The translations under genes and the position numbers were made by a program. Under the pieces are notes generated by a model. It made no database searches. It saw only the letters and a program-made list of their open reading frames with translations, and was not told the origin of the DNA. Of a stretch of DNA of 64,000 nt, positions 25,357-35,771 are shown piece by piece. The stretch covers positions 1-64,000 of the forward strand of contig QZCP01000077.1 in NCBI GenBank assembly GCA_003956705.1, read 5' to 3'. Positions within the stretch are counted from its first letter, which is position 1; the number at the start of each line of letters is the position of its first letter. The DNA is from Brevipalpus yothersi. Lineage: Eukaryota; Arthropoda; Arachnida; Trombidiformes; Tenuipalpidae.

Positions 25357-26610
25357 ACAAGGCTTCCTGTGAATATTTTTTGACGCAAGACGAGAGAGTA
25401 TGTATTAGTGTTTATCATTTTTTTCTCACACAGACTTGAGGCAAAGTCTTATTCATCTTGTGATTTTACTTTTAATTTTGCTTTTCTACTTCTTTGATCA
25501 TTTTTCAATTTATTGATATACACACATTTTACTTTCGTGATCACTGGCTATCGATGGTGGTGAGGATGATGATCGTCAAATAATCTGATGATCATTGGTC
25601 ATTCTCGTTGGATAGAGATTCATCTTTATGCCGAATTGAACAAGATAGCCGAGCTGATTTTTGATCATCAATTGGCTCGTGAAATGAATCCATTCTCACG
25701 GTTATATACATATATATTTTAATGATCTAAAGTTTATGTAAAAAACTCAAAGTAGTTTCCCTACCAATATTACAAAGGTAAGTGATAAACATTGATATCA
25801 ACTCGCTGAATTTTGTTACACTTTGCATTCGAAAAAAACAACACCTTATGAGCAATGGTGTGGTTACACACATATGATTCGGATGTTTATCACTTTTACT
25901 CTGGGTGTTTTGGTTGATTAAAATTGTGAATCTTGATTTATATTTGAGTGTGTTTTGATCACATAATTAGATTCAAATGAATAATAGGATTCTCTTTTAT
26001 GTTCACTTTTTCAGATCCACTTGATCAGTAAAGTAAACAGTGATATATTATTAACTCATGATCAAAGCCTAATTGCCGTTGGTATGAACATCGAGATAAT
26101 CTCCTATCGCCACCAATCTATCATCTTTTTCATCTGTTTTCATCTCCAATATTACCATGAATCAAGTCAAGTTTACCATTCCTGGTATGGTAAAGAAATC
26201 AGATAGAATTGTCATCATCATCACTTGTGCATCACCATCACCATTCGTCTTTTATCGTTCCTTACCGAATTCAATCTGCTGAAAAAGTGTTTGCACTGCA
26301 AACTTCACTACATGGTTTTAAATTGGTCAGTTCACTTCAATCCATGTTTCATTTGCTGTTGAAAATTTTCTTGTGTTCCCCATCGATTGCATATGTCGTT
26401 CGCAGTTGATTGTTTTTCACCCGAGTTGCGATCATCTCGACAACCATCATCATTCTCATTATTGCTGTAAAATATTTTATGATCATTTTTTTAATACTAC
26501 TGGTATATTGAGCCTCGGATACATTTCTTTCCAAACTTTTGATGAAATCTCCAAATTTATCCCTATTTTAACAAAGTTGAGACGAAAACATCAGACTATT
26601 GATTGAAATA

Positions 26611-28239
26611 ATGGGCTGTGTTTATTCCAGTCTTCGCAAACCTTTTAGTAACATCAAGGATAATGCTAACAAAAGAGTTTTCGATGTGGTGAATATCGAT
26701 GATAGACAGAATGAAAATTTTCATGGACAAATAAGGATCACTGACAATGATCTCATTTTTGACCAAAAGAACAAAACTTCAGTTGTTTGGCCGTTAAGGT
26801 TAGTATAAATCAACAACATTATGTACGACAGTGACAGAGGCTTGAACATTTATGCTCATTACATTGTTCCACAATTAATGGAAATTATTTTTCCATCTTT
26901 TTCAGGTCTCTTCGTAAATATGGTTTTGAACAAGAGCTTTTCAGTTTTGAAAGTGGTCGAAGATGCACAACTGGGCCAGGTAAATATTACATCTGATTCT
27001 TTGAAAAGTCAAGAATACTTCTACTGTCCATAATCTGATTAATTCATTTCTAATGCAAAATTTTGCATCCCTCTCTCCATTAACCTTACAGGAATGTACG
27101 CATTTAAATGTGTTCAAGCAGAGCAGCTTTTTAATTGTTTACAAGAGGTACTTCAGCGTCTTGGAAATTCATCTTCTAACAATGTCCATTCAAGCACAAA
27201 TGTCTCATCCTTATCACCTCAACATGTTTCCAATGGTGATCGAAATGCCATTGCATTAAGCTCAAGTGTACATCAGCCATCATTACCCCGCATAAGTTCA
27301 CCTCCTCATCCTTACGTGAATGATGTTCGCGGTTACATGAATTCACCAGTCTACGTAAATACGGGTGTATCGAGCACAATATCAGGTCATCCGATGCCTG
27401 CGAACGTTAGTTCGTTCAATTGTAGCGGTAATTCAAGAGCTGGCTCGGTGAGAAGTGCCAGTGACATTAATACCAATTATGCCAAATTAGATGATCTATA
27501 TCATTACGTTAATATTCACACAAATACCAATGTGAAAGACAACGAACCTTCTCAGCCACATTCATCAGCCACCACACAGGCATCAACTATAGCCACAACA
27601 ACAACAACATCAACACCAGCAACCTCGAATTCAATCAACATGACAACACTTTCATCATCATCACACCTGACCAATGCTAGTACAGCTTCAAATGTACTTA
27701 CCAGTGTTACTCATACGAATTCGAATAATACAGCTCACGTTAAACGAACCTCAGTGTCCTCGATGAATGAGACGATTTTAAACTCTCAACTAATCAGTGG
27801 TGCTTCAAAACAAGATAATAATAGTAGTGGTGACAAAGAGGATCGAAGCAGGCCACTATCGTTAGCGTTACAAGTTGAAAAAGAACCTCTCCAGTCAGAT
27901 CAGCCTAAATCAATATCAATCAGTCCAAAGCCTTCTAGATCTAATAGTCGAAGTGAATCATTGGAAATCACTGAGACACCTGACCCATTGAATTATGTTG
28001 TTCTTGATCTTAAAAATACAGTCAATAATAATGTACCAGTGTGTGTAACTACTGGTCCAGCAACTCCAGTGTCAAAAACAATGAAAGAAAATGATTTCAA
28101 TTTGCCACTCGCATCACCTCCATCCACACCGACATCACTCAAATCCATTTCAAGTTATCCACCTCAGTCTTATGCTACCATCGATTTTGATAAGACAATG
28201 GCACTATCAAGCTCCGTCGTTAACCACCGAAAAATTTGA
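26611..28239 (+). CDS. FRS2-like receptor tyrosine kinase adaptor (myristoylation site + IRS-type PTB)
   Basis: Three exons: 26611-26798, 26906-26979 and 27092-28239 (phases 2 then 1), 469 residues. The ATG at 26611 begins MGCVYSSL, a Gly2 N-myristoylation signal with an adjacent Cys for palmitoylation, as expected for membrane-bound FRS2. The PTB domain (about 21-112) includes IRITDNDLIF, YGFEQELFSFESGRRC and MYAFKCVQAEQLFNCLQEVL, all typical of FRS2/FRS3. The tail is Ser/Thr/Asn-rich and carries four Y-x-N motifs (Tyr162, 169, 175 and 226) that fit Grb2 SH2 docking. Two further motifs, NYVVLDL (Tyr389) and SYATIDF (Tyr448), could serve SHP2-type SH2 domains. Family members relay FGF-receptor signals to Ras/MAPK. 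The length is close to vertebrate FRS2. The frame upstream begins at a TTG, which was rejected as the start. Confidence 0.88.
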
Positions 28240-29104
28240 TTCTCTCTCTTCCCCCCTCTTTTTCTCCGATTAATCGAATTCATCATCGTCATCACCATCA
28301 ACCTCACCATTTAAAACTGAATTCGCATCTTTTTTTTTCGCTCTCTCTTTCACGAAACTCACATATACACACATGTACATCTATTTTAACCTCCTCCTTC
28401 TCCTGTTATTGACCATCCATGGCCTTCATAAGTTCGAAACAGCTTATCTTTCACTTTTCTTTTCGTTCCGACTACCTAAGTAGATGATGATAAATATATA
28501 TATATATATATGAAAATATAAACAAACGATAAAAGTATCAATATAAAAATGGCATTTACAGGCTTGATAGAGAGATTAAATTGTAATTTCATTTCAAGTA
28601 GATTATTTGTAATTTTGTGTGAGTGGATTTTTTTCTTCTCTCACAAAGAGAAGAGAGGAGAGATTTTTATGCTGCTGGAGCTATCCCATCGCAATCATTT
28701 GGCGATTGCATTTGATTGTAATAATAATAATAATAATCGATGAAAAAAGAATAATCCTTAAAGCGATATTATATATAAGATTTTTTTTCTTCTTCTTCTC
28801 GGTTGATATTATCGCATAGGATCATAGGGAAAGAGAGAAAGAGAGAGAGAGAGAGCAAAGAAAAACATTTGCTTCATCGAGATGATAATCCGTTTGTGGG
28901 CAAAATGTGTGTTGTGTGTGGTGTGTGAAAATGGTTTGGTACATAGGAGTGACAAAGCATGAAACTGAAATAGATTTTTTGTCTGGTGGTATATAAACTA
29001 TATGAATATAATAATGTAGGAAAGAATCAAAGATACCCTTCTCCATCATCTTGAAAACTTTTCGATTTTTTGTGGTCTAATGGTGTGTGAAATCAAATTT
29101 CGAC
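28240..29104. other. Tail-to-tail spacer between the FRS2-like and HhH-family genes
   Basis: Should hold both 3' UTRs. It contains a short (TA)n run (about 28493-28510) and a (GA)n patch (28832-28855). No exact AATAAA was spotted for either gene, and no coding segment is supported. Confidence 0.5.
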
Positions 29105-32100
29105 TCATTCAAGTCGAGCTTTTTTCAGAGTGGGTCCATCGATTTCACCGCCAACAGCGAGTTCTTCAACTATGGGCACAGAGCTTACACTTACACTGGT
29201 ACTGGTGGGAACTGTATCTCCAGCATTACTATTACTGTTAAGATCATCTGAACTTAGATTACTGTAGCTTAAATTACTAAATTCTTCATTAGAATTGAGA
29301 TTATGTCGTGAATTATCCTCTGAGCTAGGACAAAGATCAGCATAATCTTTACTGTCTTCGGTACAGGCGCCAACAGAGCTGCCATTACCTTCGGGCATTC
29401 GGAAGCTTTCTTCTTTAGCTTTCTTTATTTCAGGACTGGAAACGACTTCACCATCATTAGTTTGTTCGTCCTCTACTTCGGAAGCATTCGATGCCGGCAC
29501 CGAAATGTTGGAATCATCATCTAGAACTTTGTTATTGTTGTTGTTGGTACTGTTACTATTACCATTACCATTGGTAGATGTTATCAATTTTTTATCATCA
29601 CTCGATATACTGTCTTCATCTTGAATAATTGTGTTAGTTTTTGCAATGGTCTCATCTACTTCATTATCTTCTTTTTCTTCTTTAACCTGCTCTTTTTTCA
29701 CAATGTTTTCGCCATTTTCTTCAGCAGGCATATTATCTAATAGAGGAAGCTTCATTTGTTTGATCCAATAGTGGGTCCATAAAGCAAGTTCAATTTTGTG
29801 TGGAGTCCACTTTGATTCGGGATCTATGCAGTTAATGGGGAGAGAGAGAGTTGAGAAATAGTTCAGGGAATTTAGAAAACACACGCAGTAATGAGAGCGA
29901 ATTTTCATAGATATTTAAATATTCTCGATGGAAGCTTACCTTTTTCTTTCAATCTTTCACAAATATTCTTGATTGCTTCGGCAAACACAACATATTCTGC
30001 TATTGTATAATCGGTGGCCTCAACCCCTGGAGTAGATACCATACATTCGTCCGCCATAAATGGACAACATTCTGGGGCACCGGCAGCAAGTACCGCTGTA
30101 AATACAGAGATAGATTAAATATTAAGCAATTTTATAAATGAGCAAGCATGATAGAGAGGAAATATATAGAGAAAGAAAGAAAAGATAGTGGCCAATACGA
30201 AAGCATAGGAGTAAACATTGGAAAATATTGATGGAATATCTCCAACAAAAGGTAGTGATAACAAACTAGTGAGCGCGAAAAGAAAAGAAACTTGAAGGAA
30301 AAAGAGGCACGAGGATCAAGTGCGCTATCGATCGACGCCGCCAACTGGTATACTGGTATGGAAGAATTCTACCGGAGAAAGAATACTGTCAACCAGCATC
30401 ACTGTAACCGCTACTCACCAGAAGCAGTTGCCGGTCCGATTCCTTTCAACGTGGTTAAAGCTGTGATCGCTCCATTAATATTATTCGGTATTTTTCGGAA
30501 AGCTTTTTTGGTTACAGTTTTCACCGCATTTTCAGTGTTTATCCGGACTAAGTCCAATAAATGAGCTCGATTTTTACCACGCCAAAGTTTCCATTTGGTA
30601 ACTTGAACCAATTCTTCATGAACCAAGTAGCGATCTTTGCCTCTTGATTGTATAATTTTTGGTAATTGTTCTTGATACCTGACAATTGAGAGCAACAACA
30701 ATATTCCATGTAGAAAGACTCTTGATTTATTTTATCAACAATTTAGACAACAATTCAAATATTCTATTTCATGATGAATCCTAATTCAAATAGATATATA
30801 TTCTAACAGAGAAAAAGTTTCGCCAGAATATTGAATGTTGAAATAAAAGTGCTTCTATCCATCCAAGTGCATGTATTCCATTGGAAAAGAAGACTAACAT
30901 CTCTCTTCTCTCTTCCATTCTCCCTCATATATCCTATACAGCAGCAATCATGGCCGAAAGTAGTGAAAGATAGAAAGTCTGGCACATGAACACAGATCTA
31001 AATAGTGAATAAATTTTCATCCAATTGCCACCACAATTAAGATAATCGTAAGCATCATCAAAGTGTAGCATTGAGAGAAAAGTTTGACCAAAAAGTGTCC
31101 TAAGAGAGAGAGAGAGAGAAAACGCACAGAGTTTTCAGCTCCAACAGCAAGCAAACGGATGTGTTCAATAGTGAAAAAGCAGCAAGCAGCGAGCAGTGAG
31201 AGAGAGAAGAGAAGAGAGAAGCAAGCGAGAAGAGAGAGAAAATCATGGAAGGCAGAGCATTGAGAGAGTGTGTATAGTGAATGTGTGTGTGTGAGTGTGT
31301 AGAGAGAAAGAACATGGCGAGCGAATGCGTCACAAGCTGGTAAAGAGGAAAAAGTGGATACAAAAAAATTATCTCAGAACTTTATACCATACTGAATAAT
31401 CGAGCGGCGAGTCTAACGAATATTTGGTGAAAAAAACTCAACATATCGAACATTCGAACGGACCGAATATCTCAATGTGAGTGTAGCGAGAGAGAGAAGA
31501 GAGAAGAGAGAAACAAAGGTGGAGAGAGAGAGGTAATAGTTGCCTTCCACTACCAGCAGCAAACGCAAGCCAGCTATACAGCGAGAGAGTGTAGAGAGAG
31601 AGAGACTGTATGTATGTAGTGAGAGCTGAAAATGGGGCGAAACCAAGATAAAGAGAAAACATGGAAGCGAATATATAGCAAGCGAAGTTAGGCGAAAAAA
31701 AAGGGAAACAATAAACACGAGCAATGCGACTAACTCAAGTAAGATGCACACACACGAATTATTTAGCGGCAAGAGCATCAACACACAAGAGTAAGGTGGC
31801 GAGTTCGATAAGAGAGCGAGAGAGAGAGAGAGAGAGAGCAAAATGTTAAAATTCAATGGTAAAGAGCGAGGCGATCTCTCAGTGTGTGTGATGTGTAGAC
31901 ATCATCAAGAAGAGTAGTGATAGAAGAAAGAATATGAAGAGAAAAACACTTACCATTTATCCAATTTAATTAATTCACCCGGTTTTGCTCGAGTCTCTTG
32001 GGCTCGAGCACTGAGGACGGTTGAATATTGTCCCAAAACGTAGGACCACTGTCCAGGCGATGCTTTCGCACAAAAAGTTAGAGAAGAATCGCTACTTACA

Positions 32101-32108
32101 GCACACAT
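29105..32108 (-). CDS. Uncharacterised conserved protein with a helix-hairpin-helix-like core and acidic tail
   Basis: Four exons: 31954-32108, 30419-30678, 29940-30095 and 29105-29823 (phases 2, 1, 1), 429 residues. Conserved blocks read in order: SPGQWSYVLGQYSTVLSAR, LIKLDKWYQEQLP, LVHEELVQVTKWKLWRGKNR, LTTLKGIGPATAS followed by AVLAAGAPECCPFMADE, then DYTIAEYVVFAEAI and ESKWTPHKIELALWTH. I recognise this as an unnamed family spread across animals and fungi (zebrafish zgc:112496 type). The L..L.GiGPATAS block resembles the hairpin of helix-hairpin-helix DNA-binding and glycosylase folds, but no function is established that I know of. About 210 residues after the WTPHK block are Glu/Asp/Ser/Asn-rich and end in a basic KKARLE. 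The ATG at 32108 is the best start seen, though the frame stays open upstream, so a 5' extension is possible. Intron 1 (1.3 kb) is unusually GA-rich. Confidence 0.8.
30679..31953 (-). other. GA-rich intron 1 of the HhH-family gene
   Basis: A 1.27-kb intron (donor gtaagt, acceptor tgtcag). From about 31080 to 31930 the plus strand is dense in GAGAG clusters separated by short unique sequence. The several open frames across it are Leu/Ser-rich repeat artefacts on the minus strand. It may act as a regulatory intron. Confidence 0.6.
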
Positions 32109-34573
32109 ATTCCTTTTCCTATCACATACACCAGGAGATCTGTAAAAGGGATCTCTCTTTTGGCTTGCTGCTGCTGCTGAACGAGAGAGAGAGCTGCTTT
32201 TTCGAGGGAGAGAAGTTGATCAAGAGCTGAGAGAGAGCTCAGAAAAGAGCGTTGATATTGAGAGCTGCTATAGCAAGCATAGCACATAGCGTTCAATACA
32301 CAGCATACAAGCTTTAGTAAGTATGGCGACTCAAGCTTGAATCTTTCTCTTCTATCGCTTCTTTTGAGCCAATATAACCAGTTTTTTTACACTCATTGCG
32401 CATGTATACTGTGTATGGTTTATACTTTGGTTGCCATGGTTGTGGATAGATATAAGGCGGCTCATTTGAATTGTATTAGGTGTACGCGTTTGGGTCACGT
32501 TTATGAGCCGTATGCTGTATGTTGCCTCTCATACATACAGATTGTATCGATTGAGTCACTCTTTTTCAACAGTCAACATACACACACACATTTCACATCA
32601 TACACGAGCGAGCTTAAAGAGCGCGCAAAATAGAGAGAGCCTCTCTCTCTCTCTCTCTATTTTGCTCTTTTGCTCTCTCTCTCTCTTTTTCGGTAATACC
32701 GCTGATATCAGTCAGCTGGATTAGTATAGTGGACAGTATAAGCATCATTTTTTGGCGCTTTAAATTTGTGGGGGAAATCCTCCCGGTATCATGTGTGTGT
32801 ATGTGTGTGTAAGTTGATGGTAGTCTGATGTGGAGTCTGGAGGTTCGTTTTTCGAGTTTTAAGGTTTTCGGGTTATGAAGATTGGAAGAGAAAAATTTCA
32901 TTCATAAATAAATGGACATGGTAGTAATACGCTAGTGTATGTGTGAGTGTGTGTATGGATTTTATTCTGAAAATAAGATGGGATATTCACAATGTGTGTG
33001 GGTGTGAATGTTCATTATGGCATAGAATTCTGTGATAAGTGTTGAGAAAGATTTTTTTAGATACTTGTTAATAATATATATACTTTGATGACAAAACTAG
33101 AAAATCCTCGGATTCGGTCGGCTTATTGGAAAATCGAAAATTTTTTGACTACCATCGGTAAACCAATTTTCCGCTCGTTGTACCATCGAAACAATGATGA
33201 GAAAAATTATGTGGACCACAATTGGCTGGAGGAGTCCCAATAGTACGAACAAAAATAGATGATCCATGTTTGATGGGGATGTATAATAAAATTTGTTGGT
33301 TGGGTTTCCGGAAGCAATGAATCAATTCGTCGATGATGATGATTCAAGTCAAATAATAAGAAGAAGTAATCACAAGATCACACATATTATTGGATTGTTT
33401 GATCAAATAAGCAGTAGTTGCTGTGTTTCGAGTGAACAGAGGTTGAGGAAAAAAAAAGAGTTCTCACTTCTCACTTGATGATTTGGAGAAAAAATTTTTC
33501 CGTCTTCTCTCTCTCTCTTCTAGTCAAAAAATAAACTAGTGAAAAATCACCAAGATAACAAGCTGCCAATGTCCATCTCAACTTACAAGTGAAGCCCAAT
33601 CTCTCTCTCTCTCTTTGCCTCTCTCTTTCTGTCTCTCTTTTTGCTCAGTGGTGGAAAATTTATTCTGAATGTTCAATCGACGATAAATGAATTGCTCAGA
33701 CGATGGCCAGAAAGCCGCTTAGACCATGAGTGGAAGGTAATATTCTCAATGTTCAATTCTCTCTCCAGTATGTGTGAGTATTCCGCTTGTCCTCCAGCTG
33801 GTTAGTCAAGAAAATGGGAAAAGACGTTTCATGGACTCACACAAGCCAATCTCTTTTCTCTACATCTCTCTCTCCACTACATCTCAAGTCTCAAGTCTCT
33901 CAAACTCTTTTCTTCCTTCCTTGTGGAAGAAATCAGGCTTACTTTGAGCCATGAGAACAGGTTCCTTCTTATTATTATTGCCATCTTACCATCTTACCAT
34001 CATACCTTTTCAGTTCCACCATGCACTTCTACCATTCCAGGTTCATCCCACTCTCTCTCTTGGATGGATCTGACTGCTGAACGATCAGCATTCAGTTCTC
34101 AAGTACTTTTCCAACGCAACGAATGGCTGGTCGGGACAATCACCTCTCTCTCTCTCTTTCTCTCAACTCAAATCTCACTTTTAGCGCGATTCAGGATATC
34201 AGATTAATTTGGGATCGCTTTCTTATCCAAGGGCTATCGAATTTTCGAGCCTCTTCTGTAACAGGGCCGACTTAGTTTTCCGATAGAGAATCGAGAGAGA
34301 AAGAGAGAGATGAAAAAAATTCCACGAAAACACCCAGTGAATTAGTGAAAAAATATTGGACTTGATATCATTTTTTTCTGGATGAGTAAGAGATGATCTT
34401 TATCTAGTTCAGTTCGATTTGAGGCCACTCAAGTGACATTGAACCAAATAGGCATAGATAACAATTATGAAATTGAAAATACTCAAAAATAGATAAAAAT
34501 GATTACTCAAAAAAATATGAATCATGATGTGTGTTTTGTTTGTTAGTTTGATATTTTTTCACCACTTTTTTTC
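32109..34573. other. 5' region of the HhH-family gene and flank of the orphan gene
   Basis: No supported coding sequence. It contains GA-rich sequence (32175-32250), an inverted repeat (32625-32665), CT tracts (33599-33620, 34140-34165) and AT-rich DNA. It should include the promoter of the minus-strand gene starting at 32108 and the 3' UTR of the orphan gene ending at 34574. Confidence 0.45.
32625..32665. repeat. Inverted repeat with 15-base arms built on a CT tract
   Basis: GCAAAATAGAGAGAG at 32625-32639 is perfectly complementary to 32651-32665, with an 11-base loop of CT repeat. It could form a cruciform or RNA hairpin. It lies about 0.5 kb upstream of the HhH-family start codon. Confidence 0.85.
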
Positions 34574-35176
34574 TCATCTTTTCCCTTTACTTTTCTTTCC
34601 TACAAATGTGGATGTAGATCTCGTAACCGCTGCCATACTTTTTTTCTCATCACCTTCTTGATACTTAAAATGACGCACCATACATGCTTTCAACATCCTA
34701 TTCACTGTGGAATCATTCGATGTGAGTATGTATATTTTCAGTTCAAAAGTAGGATTTCGTACACATTTCTCATACTCTTCCTCAATATAATGCCCCTGCC
34801 TTTGACTTCTTGTTGGAGATACACTAGGTGTACCACTTCCTACAGTACCAGTCGAATTTTGACTCGGTGTACCACTTCCTAGAGTGCCAGTCGAATTTTG
34901 ACTTGGTGTACTTGAACCACTGGCTGGCGATGCACCGGCCATCATAGGACTGTAGCGGGGTGGACTTGATTCTCTTGGACCACTGGATGTGGATGTACCT
35001 GATACATTTGGACTACCCGGTGTTGATCCAGATTGAAAATTAGTTTGAGTTGCAACATTTATCCCTTGAGATTCTGTTTGTGAAGCTTGCGTACTTTTCG
35101 TTGGAGGTGGACTTGTTCCAACTCCTTTCGAAGCTTTCGTATTTTTAGATGGTGATCGTCTATTTTTTCTGAACAT
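34574..35176 (-). CDS. Orphan Ser/Thr/Pro-rich protein with 13-residue repeats
   Basis: A 200-codon frame from the ATG at 35176 (MFRKNRR); the longer open frame starts only at a TTG. I do not recognise a family. The head is basic, followed by a Ser/Thr/Pro/Gln-rich middle. That middle contains a 39-base tandem unit (13 residues, SGTPSQNSTGT then L/V and G), present about 2.5 times at roughly 34800-34920. The C-terminal 70 residues are of normal composition (EEEYEKCVRNPTFELKIYI, MLKACMVRHFKYQEGDEKK) and end in the basic KKSKGKR. That block looks like the real folded or conserved part. The gene is intronless as read, but a 5' exon cannot be excluded. It lies head-to-head with METTL17, about 600 bases apart. 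Confidence 0.5.
   Translation of the reverse strand: MFRKNRRSPSKNTKASKGVGTSPPPTKSTQASQTESQGINVATQTNFQSGSTPGSPNVSGTSTSSGPRESSPPRYSPMMAGASPASGSSTPSQNSTGTLGSGTPSQNSTGTVGSGTPSVSPTRSQRQGHYIEEEYEKCVRNPTFELKIYILTSNDSTVNRMLKACMVRHFKYQEGDEKKSMAAVTRSTSTFVGKKSKGKR
34800..34920. repeat. 39-base in-frame tandem repeat, about 2.5 copies
   Basis: Copies share GTACCACTTCCTA and CCAGTCGAATTTTGACT with a few substitutions. The repeat encodes the 13-residue units of the orphan protein. Confidence 0.8.
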
Positions 35177-35771
35177 TATTCTCAATTTCACTATATATAC
35201 TGGTCTCTGTGGTTTTTCCAAAAAGAAAAATTCGATGGAAAATAATTTGAAATGAGAATTAACTCAAATAACTCTCCCTCTTTCTCTCTCTCTACCCAAT
35301 TCGAATAATGATAACTCTATCGATAATAATAATAATAATAATAATAATAAATCGAAAAGGTGCTACAACAAGAATATTGGCCAAGCAAAAGTAAAAAGTC
35401 AGTCAATCTCTCAAATGTCTATCCCATTGTTGAAAAATCTGCCTGATTGAATGATTTCCAATTTATTTTTTTCAATGGCGCTCAGCTCATGATAAAACAA
35501 TGGTATAATTTCAACAAATCGAATAAATTGAACATTCCCTCTCTCTCAAACTTTTTGAATTCCCTTTAAATTTCCGAATCACTTTGGAGCATGTACACAC
35601 ACACACGTGTATGTGCGCTCATGAACGTGGTTCAATTGGAAACGTTTTGACAACAACAACAGCAAACTTGCTGTTGGTGGCAATGTATGTCCATTATTTG
35701 GTGTTGTTCATTTCTTCTTGGATAATATGTTTTCAATCTAGTAGTTGATTGTTGTTGTGATTGCTTTTAGT
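35177..35771. other. Divergent spacer between the orphan gene and METTL17
   Basis: About 600 bases likely to hold both promoters. It has an (AAT/ATA)n run at about 35322-35350 and CA/TG-rich sequence around 35596-35617. No coding segment was seen. Confidence 0.5.

Larger units (their letters stand above)
22739..26610. other. Shared 5' region between the DLG5-like (minus) and FRS2-like (plus) genes
   Basis: A 3.9-kb divergent intergenic region likely to hold both promoters and 5' UTR exons. It contains a (CT)n tract (23688-23718), a (GA)n tract (25315-25351), TG-rich patches (23041-23060) and a perfect 16-base palindrome (23390-23405). A pyrimidine-rich AG at about 26010-26014 could be a 5' UTR acceptor. 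No coding segment was supported. Confidence 0.45.
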
